Part shown: piece by piece, positions 50,763 to 59,500 of the stretch
How the letters are laid out: each line of letters begins with the position of its first letter
Numbering within the stretch: position 1 is the first letter of the stretch
Translations under genes and position numbers: made by a program
Notes under the pieces: generated by a model
The model's input: the letters and a program-made list of their open reading frames with translations, nothing else
Told to the model about the DNA's origin: nothing
The model's database searches: none
DNA from: an uncultured beta proteobacterium
Lineage (GTDB): Bacteria; Pseudomonadota; Gammaproteobacteria; Burkholderiales; Rhodocyclaceae
Reading direction: 5' to 3'
Assembly: GCA_903886975.1 (NCBI GenBank)
Contig: CAISOB010000005.1
Location: 1 to 60,436, forward strand
DNA: 60,436 bases

Positions 50763-52304
50763 TCAATAAATTGAGTGGTACTGGAAAGCCAGCAGCGCCG
50801 CAAGTAGCGCTGCGATCAGAGCGAGCAGGTGGTTATGCCTGCGCTGCGCTGCGGCCAGCTCGGCGAGCAGCGGCGCAAGCGCAGCGGGTTTCTCGCGCGC
50901 CAGCGCCTGATGCACGAGGCGTGGCAGTTGCGGCAGGGTGCGCGCCCAGTTCGGCGCTTCATCTTTAAGGCTGCGCGCTAGTGCGCGCCAGCCGACACGC
51001 TCGCTCATCCAGCGTTCGAGGAAGGGTTTGGCGGTAGTCCACAAATCGAGGTTGGGATCGAGCTCGCGGCCCAGGCCCTCGATGTTGAGCAGCGTCTTTT
51101 GCAGCATTACGAGTTGCGGCTGGATTTCGACATTGAAGCGGCGCGAAGTCTGGAACAGGCGCAGCAGCACGCGACCGAACGAGATCTCATGCAGCGGCCG
51201 GTCGAAAATCGGTTCGCAAACCGCGCGGATCGCCGCTTCGAACTCGTCGACGCGGGTATCGGCCGGCGCCCAGCCGGCTTCGATGTGCGCCGTCGCGACG
51301 CGCTTGTAGTCGCGCTTGAAGAACGCCAGGAAATTCTGCGCGAGGTAATTCTGGTCGGTGTCGGTCAGCGTCCCGACGATACCAAAATCAAGCGCGATGT
51401 ATTTGCCGTGATGCACCTCGTCGGTAGCGACGAAGATATTGCCTGGGTGCATGTCGGAGTGGAAGAAGCCGTCGCGGAAAACCTGCGTGAAAAAGATTTC
51501 GACGCCGGCCTTCGACAGCGCCGAAAGATCGATGCCGGCGGCGATCAGCGTGTCGTTCTGGCTTATCGGAACGCCGTGCATGCGCTCCATCACCATCACC
51601 GTCGTCGTGCAGTAATCCCAATAGACTTCCGGGACGAGGAGCAGCTTCGAATCGGCGAAATTGCGCCGCAACTGCGAACAGTTGCCGGCCTCGACCATCA
51701 GGTCGAGTTCGTCGTAGAGGTGCCTGGCGAACTCGGCGACGACTTCGCGCGGTTTGAGGCGCTTGCCGTCCGCCCAGACTTTTTCGAGCAGGCCGGCCAG
51801 GGTATCGAGCAGCGCGATGTCATTGGCGATGACGCCGTGCATGTTCGGGCGCAGCACTTTGACCGCAACTTCATGGCCGCCGTCCTCGGCACGCAGTGTG
51901 GCGAAATGCACCTGCGCGACCGAAGCGCTGGCCACCGGCGTCGGGTCGAATTGCGCGAATACCGTGGCGGCCGGCCGGCCGTACGCGGCCTCGATCTGCG
52001 CCAGCACCAGTTCGGCGGCGAAAGGCGGGACGCGGTCCTGCAACTTGGCGAGTTCGTCGGCGATGTCGAGCGGCAGCAGGTCGCGGCGCGTCGACAGCAC
52101 CTGCCCGAACTTGACGAAAATCGGCCCGAGCGCCTCGAGCGCGAGGCGCAGGCGCACGGCGCGCTGCGTTTCGAAGCGCCGCCAGAAATGGAAGACGCGC
52201 GACAGGGCCACCAGGCGGCCGCGGGTTTCGTGTTCGAAAATGATCTCGTCGATGCCGTAACGGCTGGCGACGCTGAGAATCTTGGCGAAGCGGAAAAGAC
52301 GCAT
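50763..52304 (-). CDS. ubiB: Ubiquinone biosynthesis regulatory kinase-like protein UbiB
   Basis: 513 residues. KxGQ motif [16 protein letters not shown], the atypical nucleotide-loop region, AVKVLRPNM, catalytic-loop [11 protein letters not shown] and ALDFGIVG. Two C-terminal membrane helices (near 480-510). UbiB is an atypical kinase/ATPase needed for coenzyme Q synthesis at the inner membrane. It is alone here, without ubiE or ubiJ. Confidence 0.95.
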   Translation of the reverse strand: MRLFRFAKILSVASRYGIDEIIFEHETRGRLVALSRVFHFWRRFETQRAVRLRLALEALGPIFVKFGQVLSTRRDLLPLDIADELAKLQDRVPPFAAELVLAQIEAAYGRPAATVFAQFDPTPVASASVAQVHFATLRAEDGGHEVAVKVLRPNMHGVIANDIALLDTLAGLLEKVWADGKRLKPREVVAEFARHLYDELDLMVEAGNCSQLRRNFADSKLLLVPEVYWDYCTTTVMVMERMHGVPISQNDTLIAAGIDLSALSKAGVEIFFTQVFRDGFFHSDMHPGNIFVATDEVHHGKYIALDFGIVGTLTDTDQNYLAQNFLAFFKRDYKRVATAHIEAGWAPADTRVDEFEAAIRAVCEPIFDRPLHEISFGRVLLRLFQTSRRFNVEIQPQLVMLQKTLLNIEGLGRELDPNLDLWTTAKPFLERWMSERVGWRALARSLKDEAPNWARTLPQLPRLVHQALAREKPAALAPLLAELAAAQRRHNHLLALIAALLAALLAFQYHSIY

Positions 52305-52455
52305 TGAAGAGCGCGGGGCGAAGAAAACGAGAGTTTACCCCGAATCGCCGGGCACGCCGCGCGCAAATGCCAAATGACAGGCCTGTGCCGGCGCTAGCCT
52401 GGCAAAGCAGGGATTGAGGCACGGCGACCGCGGATAGCCTCCGCAGGTATCCGCC

Positions 52456-52491
52456 TCCGTAGTTCCCGCCGTTTTTTGCAGAAACTACGGA
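52456..52491. promoter_or_regulatory. 9-bp perfect inverted repeat upstream of the chemoreceptor gene
   Basis: TCCGTAGTT (52456-52464) and AACTACGGA (52483-52491) are separated by 18 bases. It could be an operator or a leader hairpin. It lies about 95 bases before the chemoreceptor start and overlaps a candidate sigma-28 -35 element. Confidence 0.45.
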
Positions 52492-52506
52492 TGCACGAGC
52501 CGATTC
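52481..52506 (+). promoter_or_regulatory. Candidate sigma-28 (FliA) promoter of the chemoreceptor gene
   Basis: GAAA (52481-52484), 14 bases, then GCCGATTC (52499-52506). The sigma-28 consensus is TAAA-N15-GCCGATAA. The match is 3/4 and 6/8 with a spacer one base short. The location upstream of a chemotaxis gene is as expected. Confidence 0.35.
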
Positions 52507-52585
52507 GATTTTGAGAATATGCCCCTATGCGAACAGCGACAAAGCGTAGCCGGTCATTCTTCACGAACGTCAGCAAAGGGACGGC

Positions 52586-54313
52586 ATGAATTTCAAAACC
52601 GTGTCCGGACTGGGATCTTTGCGGGCTCGCCTGCTCCTGGCTCCCGTTTTGTCGCTGCTGTGCTTTGTCCTGCTGGGCTTCATCGCCTTGCAGATCGTCG
52701 ACAGCAGCATGCGCCGCGACAAGGAGCGGCAATTGATCGCCGTCGTCGAAGTCGCAAGCGGCGTCTTGCAACACTACCGGGAACTCGAGGTCGCCGGCAC
52801 CCTCTCGGCGGAGGCCGCGCGCAAGGACGCGCTGCTGACCTTGAAGACCATGCGCTATTTCGGATCCGAATACCTGTGGGTCAACGATCTCGCGCAGCCG
52901 ATACCGAAAATGATCATGCATCCGACCGTCCCGGCGCTCGACGGACAGGTGCTCGACAAAGCCGCCTTCAACAAGGCCACCGCCCTCTATTCGGTCGACG
53001 GCAGCGAGCGCGAGGCGCTGGACAACGCCAATCTGTTCCAGTCGTTTGCCCGCGTGGTCGGCAAATACGGCGAGGGCTTTGTCGCCTACCAGTGGCCCAA
53101 GCCCAAAGCCGGCGGCGTCACCGAAGAACTTTATCCCAAGCTTTCCTATGGCAAGCGCTTCGAACCCTGGGGCTGGATGGTCGGCAGCGGCGTGTATATC
53201 GATGACCTCAATGCCGCTTACTGGCGCTTCGTCTGGATCGTCTGGGGCTTGACGATTGCCGTCTCCGTCCTGACGCTGGCCGTGGCCCTGATCGCCCGCC
53301 GGCGGATTCTGAACGAACTCGGCGGAGAAGTCAGCGCCGCAGTGCTTGCCGCCCAGCGCATCACTTCCGGAGACCTGGTAACTATCGTAGGCGATGGCAG
53401 CGCGCCGCCCGATAGCATGCTCGCGGCACTTGAAATCATGCGCTCGCAACTCGACACACTGGCCAGCGCCATCGTCGGCAATTCACGCAGCTTGTCCGCC
53501 GACATGGCGACGCTGACCGCCGATGCTTCCACTATGAACAGCCGGCTTTCGCTGCAGAAGGATTCCTTCGATGAAGTGCACGCCGTCGTCGAAAGGATGC
53601 AGGCCCAGATGTCCGTGCTCGCCGACATGGCGTCCGCGACCGAAGCGAGCACGCGCTCCATCGCCCAACGCACGGTCGAAGGCGAGGCGATGATGGGCGA
53701 AACGATGCAGGACATGCGTCGCATCGCCAGCATCATCGACGCCTCCACGCAGGACGTCGAGGCGCTGTCCGAACAGGCGCGCAGCGTGAACAAGATCGTC
53801 AGCCTGATTCGCGAGATCGCCGACCAGACCAACCTTCTTGCGCTCAATGCGGCGATCGAGGCAGCGCGGGCCGGCGAGAGCGGGCGCGGCTTCGCGGTCG
53901 TCGCCGACGAAGTGCGCAAACTGGCCGAGCGAACCGCCGGCGCAACGCATGAAATCACGGTCACGATCGGCGACATACAGAGCAAGATCCTCGACGTCGT
54001 CAAGCAGATGGATTCGGTCACTCCGGTCGTCCACTCCGGCGTCGAAACCGCCGACAAGACCGTCGTCATGCTCACGAATTTCCGCAGCGAGGCCAACGTG
54101 GCCTTCAGCAAGATGGAGCAATTCAGTCACGTCGTCAGCGAAGAAGTGGCGAACGCGCGCAACATCGTCGACCTCGTGAATCAATCCATCGAAATTACCG
54201 ACCAGGCCGCGCAAATGATCGGCGGCGCTTCGCGTATCGCCGCCAAGGCCGACCACACGGCCGAGGAACTCAAACGCCATGCATCGCGTTTTCGCGTCAG
54301 TTCGGACGAATAA
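52586..54313 (+). CDS. Methyl-accepting chemotaxis protein with single Cache sensor
   Basis: 575 residues. Membrane segment at about 15-35, a periplasmic sCache_2-type sensor (about 36-208; [41 protein letters not shown]), a second membrane segment at about 211-232, then a long cytoplasmic signalling helix bundle. The tip is [21 protein letters not shown] and [18 protein letters not shown]. No C-terminal NWETF-type CheR tether is present (ends RFRVSSDE). sCache_2 receptors often sense small organic acids. It stands alone without other che genes. Confidence 0.93.
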   Translation: MNFKTVSGLGSLRARLLLAPVLSLLCFVLLGFIALQIVDSSMRRDKERQLIAVVEVASGVLQHYRELEVAGTLSAEAARKDALLTLKTMRYFGSEYLWVNDLAQPIPKMIMHPTVPALDGQVLDKAAFNKATALYSVDGSEREALDNANLFQSFARVVGKYGEGFVAYQWPKPKAGGVTEELYPKLSYGKRFEPWGWMVGSGVYIDDLNAAYWRFVWIVWGLTIAVSVLTLAVALIARRRILNELGGEVSAAVLAAQRITSGDLVTIVGDGSAPPDSMLAALEIMRSQLDTLASAIVGNSRSLSADMATLTADASTMNSRLSLQKDSFDEVHAVVERMQAQMSVLADMASATEASTRSIAQRTVEGEAMMGETMQDMRRIASIIDASTQDVEALSEQARSVNKIVSLIREIADQTNLLALNAAIEAARAGESGRGFAVVADEVRKLAERTAGATHEITVTIGDIQSKILDVVKQMDSVTPVVHSGVETADKTVVMLTNFRSEANVAFSKMEQFSHVVSEEVANARNIVDLVNQSIEITDQAAQMIGGASRIAAKADHTAEELKRHASRFRVSSDE

Positions 54314-54951
54314 GAGCGGAATGCCGGCTCGGCGATGCGCTCGCTCCAATAGGCGGGCGCCTTATGGTCGGCAAGCGCAGCGTTAAGCGGGTGAGGCCAT
54401 CGGCGCGATCTGATCGAACTCGTTCGCGAGTGGCTAACGAAGGTCCTCGCCGATCTCAACCGAAGTGAGATTCCGCGAAGCGGGCAGTAATGGAGTGCGG
54501 CCGCAGATCGGCCAATGCGGCCATTGGCGACTCGCGGGAAGGGCGTCCGCTGTGCGCCGATGACCGGCCGCTCAACGTTGAGGGTCCGCTGACGGGACAC
54601 TGCAGACCTCCTGACCGGGTGAAATCGACCCGTTGCCGACGGTCACCTTTCCCCAGAGCGGTCATACCGCCAAACCCAACATTCGCGATTTGGAATTCTA
54701 CGAAGCGGCCATTGGCGACCTCACCCAACCGGCCAGGTGCGGACATAGCCGCTCCAAAAAATCGAGTTGCTCGAACGGCCGGTAACTCATCGGATACCTG
54801 TCGCTGAGCCCCAAGTCGTCCTGAACGACAGGTGTTCAATTCCGCGAATACGTGCTCCTGACCCACGTCCGTCATCCGTCTCTTCAACGCCTTAACGGCA
54901 GGTATTTGATCGCGGAGCAGCCCCCCAGTGACACCGCCTACTCGCTGGCTC
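54314..54951. other. 638-bp non-coding stretch with degenerate internal repeats
   Basis: No convincing gene was found; open frames on either strand look like low-information, Arg/Ser-rich translations. It contains the 15-mer GCGGCCATTGGCGAC twice in direct orientation (54517-54531 and 54705-54719). The first copy is part of the hairpin CCAATG-CGGC-CATTGG (54512-54527). GACGGGACACTGCAGACCTC and CGACCCGTTGCCGACGGTCA-like segments suggest members of a scattered, degenerate proteobacterial repeat family. Confidence 0.5.
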
Positions 54952-56091
54952 TTATTTGCCTTCCAGTTCACCGATGGGAGCTGTGAAGCGCTCAGAGCCG
55001 AAGGGCAACTCCAACGTTACCAACAACCCTCCTTCCGGTCGGTTCGCAGCGAAGACTGTTCCGCCATGCGCTTCAGCAACGCGGCGGGTGATGGCAAGCC
55101 CAAGGCCGTAACCGCTTGGTGATCTTTCAAGGCCACTGCGGACGAACGGTTCGAAAATTGCGGCGAGATCATCTGCGGACACGCCCGGTCCCCGGTCAGC
55201 AACCACGACCCTCAGCGATTCGCCGACCCTGCACGTCGATATCTCGATGGTTTGTCCTTGCGGCGAATGGCGCACGGCGTTACGCACTACGTTCTCGATG
55301 GCGCGGTACAGAAGCTCGCGGTTACCGCGCACGATTGCCAAATCCTCCATTTTGGCAAGGAGAGAGCAACCCTTGCTGTCGACCTCGATGCGGGCATCGT
55401 CAGCGACGTCGGTGACGATTTCTTGCAAGTCAACTTCATTGTCGAGGTTTCCGGTCATCCCAGCATCGAGCCGAGCCAGTGCAAGGAGCTCGCCAACAAG
55501 CGTATCCATGCGCGCCGTGTCGCGCTGAATTCGTTCCGCAAACTCGGCACCGCGATCCGGCTGCTGCTGCATAAGGTCGGCCGCCGCCTGCAGCCTTGCC
55601 AACGGCGAACGCAATTCGTGGGAAACATCGTGAAGCAGGCGGCGTTGCGTTTCAATAAGATTCTGAAGACGTCCAGCCATGTGATCGAAATATTTTCCCA
55701 GATCAGCAAGCTCGTCGTTGCGCCACCCCATGGAGGAACCGATACGGGTCTCCAGTCGGCCGGCGGCTACCGATTTGAAGGCATCGCGAAGATTACGGAT
55801 CGGCCTGGCGAAATACCATGCCATGATCGCCGCGAATATCAGGCTTACCAATGAGCCTGCGAGTATAGGTACCAACGGTGCTGGCACATGATGTGGGATC
55901 ATTTCGCCTGGATTCGGCGGAGGTCGATGCGCCCCTAGAAAGTCGGGCGGAGGCGGCGGTCCGCCATAGACAAAACCAGGCCCCGGTATGTGCGCAGAAT
56001 GCTCCAGCCATATAGTGATACCAACACCGGCTGCAGTGACAAATTGCGCCAGCCAGAATATGAGAAAAAACTTCCAGAATAAACGGCCCAT
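54952..56091 (-). CDS. CpxA/BaeS-like sensor histidine kinase with Pro/His-rich periplasmic loop
   Basis: 379 residues. Membrane segments at about 7-28 and 73-95 bracket a short periplasmic loop of about 45 residues that is unusually rich in Pro, Gly and His (FVYGGPPPPPDFLGAHRPP, MIPHHVPAP). Then come HAMP (about 96-150), HisKA with DVSHELRSPLARLQ (phospho-His158) and HATPase_c with NAVRHSP and GYGLGLAI. Such a small His-rich loop could bind metal directly. It overlaps the regulator stop by one base. Function in envelope or metal stress is inferred from the divergent Spy/CpxP-like gene. Confidence 0.92.
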   Translation of the reverse strand: MGRLFWKFFLIFWLAQFVTAAGVGITIWLEHSAHIPGPGFVYGGPPPPPDFLGAHRPPPNPGEMIPHHVPAPLVPILAGSLVSLIFAAIMAWYFARPIRNLRDAFKSVAAGRLETRIGSSMGWRNDELADLGKYFDHMAGRLQNLIETQRRLLHDVSHELRSPLARLQAAADLMQQQPDRGAEFAERIQRDTARMDTLVGELLALARLDAGMTGNLDNEVDLQEIVTDVADDARIEVDSKGCSLLAKMEDLAIVRGNRELLYRAIENVVRNAVRHSPQGQTIEISTCRVGESLRVVVADRGPGVSADDLAAIFEPFVRSGLERSPSGYGLGLAITRRVAEAHGGTVFAANRPEGGLLVTLELPFGSERFTAPIGELEGK

Positions 56092-56780
56092 TATTCGACG
56101 CTCAGTTGATAACCCTTGCGGATCACGGTTTGAATTAGGGAGCGACTATCGGCGAGTTTGCCGAGCTTGTGGCGGATGCTGCTCATGTGCACGTCGATAC
56201 TTCTGTCAAATCGATTCAATGGCCTCCCCAGCGCTTCTTGCGACAAATCCGACTTGGTCACTGGGCGTCCGGCATTTCGTACCAGTATCTCGACAAGATT
56301 GAACTCGGTGCTCGTAAGGTCGATTATCCTCCCGGATCGCTCGGCGCGGCGCTGTGCCGGCCAGATGGTCAGCGTACCAACGACGATCGGGTTCATCGTC
56401 GCGGCAGTTTCGGGAGTTCCGGAACGCTTGAGAATAGCGCGGATGCGCGCAGTCAGTTCTCGCGGCGTACACGGCTTGGGTACATAATCGTCTGCGCCCA
56501 ATTCAAGTCCGACGATGCGATCTGCGTCGTTACCCCGAGCCGTCAGCATGATGACGGGCATCGAACTCTTCGCACGAATCTGCGTCAGCACCTGGATGCC
56601 ACTCATGACGGGCATCATCACGTCGAGCACGGCGATGCCAAATTCACCAGACAAAGCCGCTGCCATGCCTGCCTTGCCGTCATGCGCGACGGCGACCTGG
56701 AAACCTTCGCGCTCGAGGTAGTCTCGTAGCAGGTCGACAAGCTCGACGTCGTCATCGACTAGAAGCACCTTGTGACTCAT
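56091..56780 (-). CDS. OmpR/CpxR-like response regulator
   Basis: 229 residues from ATG 56778-56780 (MSHKVLLVDDDVELV). Receiver with acidic D9-D11 and phospho-acceptor D53 (IAVLDVMMPVMSG). C-terminal winged helix with LTSTEFNLVEILVRNAGRPV and RSIDVHMSSIRHKLG. CpxR-like throughout. It is divergent from the Spy/CpxP-like gene, with a CpxR-box-like site between them. Confidence 0.93.
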   Translation of the reverse strand: MSHKVLLVDDDVELVDLLRDYLEREGFQVAVAHDGKAGMAAALSGEFGIAVLDVMMPVMSGIQVLTQIRAKSSMPVIMLTARGNDADRIVGLELGADDYVPKPCTPRELTARIRAILKRSGTPETAATMNPIVVGTLTIWPAQRRAERSGRIIDLTSTEFNLVEILVRNAGRPVTKSDLSQEALGRPLNRFDRSIDVHMSSIRHKLGKLADSRSLIQTVIRKGYQLSVE

Positions 56781-56842
56781 GTTCCCATCCGTGCTTTTCA
56801 GAGGGGGCAATCATAGGCCATTGCACCCCCATACAACGCTTT

Positions 56843-56857
56843 TTTACCCGCTTTTAC
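56843..56857 (-). promoter_or_regulatory. Perfect CpxR-box-like site
   Basis: On the minus strand this reads GTAAA-AGCGG-GTAAA, identical to the known E. coli CpxR consensus GTAAA-N5-GTAAA. A further TTTAC half-site lies at 56875-56879. It sits 63 bases from the regulator start and 95 bases from the Spy/CpxP-like start, so it could autoregulate one gene pair and activate the other. Confidence 0.7.
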
Positions 56858-56951
56858 AGGCGCGCTAGCGGCGCTTTACAAGCAGGTGACCGACAATGCG
56901 ACTCTTGCGCAGGCTGAATACCCTGAAAGGTCCGCGATACCAGGAGACACC

Positions 56952-57473
56952 ATGATAGTCATTCAAAGATGGGTTAAACATATCGCCGCAAGCGTTGCGG
57001 TAATCGCCTTGCCACTAACCGTCATGGCGCAGGATGCCGCAAGTGGCGCCCCCGAAAGTTGCCCGCCGATTCCTCATGCGAGAAGCCCGATGGCATTGCC
57101 ACCGTTCTTTATGCTCCCGGAGGCGTCAATAGTAGGCGTGATGCCACCCTTCCCGCGCGACCTTAAATTGACGGAAGCGCAACAGGATGAACTGTTCACA
57201 CTAATGCACGAGCAGATACCGAAAGTGCGCGAGCAGATGAAGGCGGCCTCTAAACCGGTGGAAGAACTGCGCCGTCAAACCAGCACGGGCCAATTCGATG
57301 CCGACAAGGCTCGCGTACTCGCCGACGCTCACGGTCGCGCCGTGGCACAAATGACCCTGATCCATGCCGAACTCGACGCCAAGCTGTATGCGCTCCTGAC
57401 CCCCCAACAGCGAAAGCAATTCGACGACTCCCGCACGATGGCCGAGTCGTGCCGCGGCGTGCTGCGCCGATGA
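56952..57473 (+). CDS. Spy/CpxP-like periplasmic stress protein
   Basis: 173 residues from ATG 56952 (MIVIQRWVKHIAASVAVIALPLTVMAQ), giving a clean signal peptide; an earlier ATG at 56886 adds 22 non-signal residues. Two LTxxQ motifs (LKLTEAQQDEL near residue 78 and LLTPQQRKQF near 147), the mark of the Spy/CpxP/ZraP family. The N-terminal mature part is Pro/His/Met-rich (PESCPPIPHARSPMALPPFF). Likely a periplasmic chaperone or metal-linked repressor of the adjacent kinase. Confidence 0.87.
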   Translation: MIVIQRWVKHIAASVAVIALPLTVMAQDAASGAPESCPPIPHARSPMALPPFFMLPEASIVGVMPPFPRDLKLTEAQQDELFTLMHEQIPKVREQMKAASKPVEELRRQTSTGQFDADKARVLADAHGRAVAQMTLIHAELDAKLYALLTPQQRKQFDDSRTMAESCRGVLRR

Positions 57474-57920
57474 ATGCGGCCCGGCAATGACAGCAGAATG
57501 GCAGAGCCGACTTCGACGGTCGCCGCCGTATGCTCGCCATGGTATTCGGCGGCGCCGCTTAGCTTTTGGCCGGTGGCGACCAAGCTGCCACCCGTGGCAA
57601 GGAAGGAGAGACAGAGTTCTCGTCTTCCGCGAACAGCCGCTACGCCGCCACCTCTACTTTCGCTTACCTGTCGCAATCCTTGATGTCTCCGTCGAGAACG
57701 GTCCGGTCGCCGGTGACTGGCTAGAGCGCGGCGCGATTCGTTGGAGCGTCCCAATTGCGCGGCTGGAGATCAAATAACGGCAATTCTTGCCGGCGCGCCC
57801 GCTGGCTCGCGCCGCGAGTGATCCGAACTGCCTGACACCAAACGTCTTTAACGAAATTTAACGCATACCCAAATTGCCGGTATGCAGTAACTTCAGGCGA
57901 TGAATGTAAGTCCTGTCGTA
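57474..57920. other. Stretch without a recognised gene
   Basis: Short open frames occur on both strands, but none looks like a conserved protein. One minus-strand frame (about 57530-57690) contains FLATGGSLVATGQKLSGAA, reminiscent of small secreted Ala/Gly/Ser-rich proteins, but it is broken by stops and has no clear start. A perfect hairpin CGGCAA-TTC-TTGCCG lies at 57778-57792. GC content falls sharply toward 57850-57900. Confidence 0.35.
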
Positions 57921-57999
57921 CATTGGTCTTCGCAGCGGCCGAGTGCCGCAATCTTCTTAACCGGGGTTTACTCCGTTTTGCAGAAAACCCCGTGAATTG
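57921..57999 (+). repeat. Composite repeat, direct part, copy A
   Basis: 79 bp, matching 59359-59437 in the same orientation with about ten differences. It contains two potential stems: GCGGC-CGAGT-GCCGC and CGGGGTTT...AAAACCCCG. Both copies can be read in one open frame (LVFAAAECRN... in copy A and LVFTAAECRN... in copy B). Confidence 0.8.
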
Positions 58000-58066
58000 T
58001 CGTACGTTCCGGCCGATGTCTTACTTAGACACCCTAGTGTCCATGGCGTGGCACATCTGATCAATT
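57995..58066 (+). repeat. Composite repeat, inverting part, copy A
   Basis: 72 bp bounded by AATTG and CAATT. Its reverse complement matches 59433-59500 with 5 differences in 68 bases, although the adjoining direct part keeps its orientation. It contains a tiny frame MSYLDTLVSMAWHI (58016-58060). In the other copy three of the four substitutions in that frame are synonymous. Confidence 0.85.
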
Positions 58067-58085
58067 ACCAGGAAAGGAGCGCGTT

Positions 58086-58339
58086 ATGAGCAGCATTAGC
58101 GGTATCGGCGGTAACTATGGGATGACGAAGCAATGGCCTACAAGGAAAAGTCGGCTTCTACCGATACGGATTCTTCATACTCACCGACTTCGGCGACGTA
58201 TTCCGCTTCGAGCAACGATCTCAATGCCCAGATACTCGCGCAAATCACAAAGCTGATGCAGGCTTACGGCATCGGTAACGATCAGGCCAGTCAGTCTGGC
58301 ATTTGCAGTCTGCTATCGACGATTTCGGCTTCTGTGTAA
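58086..58339 (+). pseudogene. Remnant of an EF-hand calcium-binding protein gene (internal deletion and frameshift)
   Basis: A good ribosome site (AGGAAAGGAG) precedes ATG 58086, which encodes MSSISGIGGNYGM. The frame then jumps: DDEAMAYKEKSAS in the next frame runs to a C-terminus LNAQILAQITKLMQAYGIG ending at 58339. Related EF-hand proteins have several calcium loops between the MSSIS-type N-terminus and the EAMAY/LMQAYG-type C-terminus. Here all loops have been deleted and the junction is out of frame. The family comparison is from memory of similar proteins and should be confirmed by search. Confidence 0.65.
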
Positions 58340-58671
58340 GAACTGAAGTGGATTACGTGGCTCAGCGCCTCGTATTCCACCGTCATCGATGTCACACAAT
58401 CTGCGTGGATGGGCCGTTTGCTAACGTTTCTTTACACGTTCTTGATTTCAGATGCGGTCCAGATTCTAGTCCTCGGACCGATATAAATCTCCCTGCGCTT
58501 ACCAGCCCCGATGCTTCTCATCCAATCCAATTTAATCCGCTAAAGTGTCGGCAAGGCCAATCGGATTTACACCGTTTTACTTCTGAGATCCTTGATGTGG
58601 GGTACCACACTGCCGTTAATGGTGGCAGGGACCCCAGTGTTTGGGCCTCTCAACTATCCAAGGAGTTAAAC
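58340..58671 (+). other. 332-bp leader region of the EF-hand gene
   Basis: No gene seen. It is AT-richer than the window average. A nested stem occurs at 58599-58635: outer GGGGT/ACCCC around inner CTGCC/GGCAG, 37 bases before the EF-hand start. It does not match any riboswitch I recognise. A ribosome site AAGGAG precedes the start codon. Confidence 0.4.
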
Positions 58672-59181
58672 ATGACCATTTCAATTAGTGCCGTTGGAAG
58701 CGGCGGTTCAGGCGGTTTTGACACATCCAAGATGGCCTCGATGATGGCCTCCAAGATGATGAGCGACCTTGATCCCAACAGCACCGGCAAAGTTACCAAA
58801 GACCAATTTGTGTCGGCACTGGAGTCAAAGGGCGTTTCGGAGGCTGACGCCACTAAGATGTACAGCTCGATCGATACCAAAAATACCGGTAGCATTACCA
58901 AATCGGATATTGAAACCGCCATTAAGAATGGCAACCTGAAACCGCCGTCAGGCGGCCCGCGAGGAGGTCCTGGTGGCGCGGGCGCTTCGGGTGGCGCGAG
59001 TCAGAGTGGAAGCGCAGCAACAACCAGCACCAAGACTTACGATAAAGAGGATCTTAATCAAGACGGGACTGTCACGTCTCTGGAAGCGCTGGTATACGAA
59101 CTCAAGCATCCTGCTGAGGCTTCTTCGGACAGCAAGACGTCGACGGAAAAATCAGGCAGCAACGTCGATGTGAAGGCATGA
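58672..59181 (+). CDS. EF-hand domain protein
   Basis: 169 residues from ATG 58672, with ribosome site AAGGAG 8 bases upstream. Three EF-hand-like loops: DPNSTGKVTKDQ (about 35-46), DTKNTGSITKSD (about 68-79) and DLNQDGTVTSLE (about 128-139). The third is canonical (D-x-N-x-D-G-x-V-x-x-x-E); the first two have non-standard ligands (Thr at position 5, no Glu at 12). A Gly/Pro/Ser-rich linker separates loops 2 and 3. There is no signal peptide; the N-terminus MTISISAVGSGGSGGFD resembles secreted EF-hand proteins that use other routes. The function is unknown; it may be a paralog of the adjacent remnant. Confidence 0.83.
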   Translation: MTISISAVGSGGSGGFDTSKMASMMASKMMSDLDPNSTGKVTKDQFVSALESKGVSEADATKMYSSIDTKNTGSITKSDIETAIKNGNLKPPSGGPRGGPGGAGASGGASQSGSAATTSTKTYDKEDLNQDGTVTSLEALVYELKHPAEASSDSKTSTEKSGSNVDVKA

Positions 59182-59358
59182 GGTCATGAGAGATTGGCCG
59201 GAGGTATCCCGCCGGCCAGTCACTCAAGAGGTATGACATGCCGAACGGAAAGATTCATGTTGGCCTTTTCCCAAGCAGCCTCGCACGACCGTCCACTCAG
59301 ATCAATTGCCGGCGTTTTTGGGCCGGATGATGAATAGAGGCAATAGTTGAACAGCGCT
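59182..59358. other. Spacer with possible terminator after the EF-hand gene
   Basis: TGGCCGG (59195-59201) pairs with CCGGCCA (59212-59218) 14 bases after the EF-hand stop. No U-run follows, so the terminator call is weak. Nothing else is recognised up to the second copy of the composite repeat. Confidence 0.4.
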
Positions 59359-59437
59359 CATTGGTATTCACAGCGGCCGAGTGCCGCAATGTTCTTAACG
59401 GGGTTTTACTCCGTTTTACAGAAAACGTTGTGAATTG
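59359..59437 (+). repeat. Composite repeat, direct part, copy B
   Basis: 79 bp, the same orientation as 57921-57999. The GCGGC-CGAGT-GCCGC stem is perfectly kept. The second stem is weaker than in copy A (GGGGTTTT versus GAAAACGTT). Confidence 0.8.
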
Positions 59438-59500
59438 ATCAAATGTGCCACGCCATGGACACGAGGGTATCTAAGCAAGACATCGGCCGGAACGCACGAC
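59433..59500 (-). repeat. Composite repeat, inverting part, copy B
   Basis: 68 bp, the reverse complement of 57995-58066 with 5 differences. On the minus strand it keeps a 14-residue frame (MSCLDTLVSMAWHI). Together the two inverted copies flank the EF-hand remnant and the intact EF-hand gene. Confidence 0.85.

Noticed and set aside
57836..58060. A protein-coding gene through repeat copy A
   Set aside because: The frame stays open for 75 codons but has no credible start or ribosome site, and the second copy cannot encode the same protein because its halves differ in orientation.
58340..58671. A riboswitch upstream of the EF-hand gene
   Set aside because: The nested stem at 58599-58635 does not match any riboswitch consensus I know, so only a structured leader is claimed.
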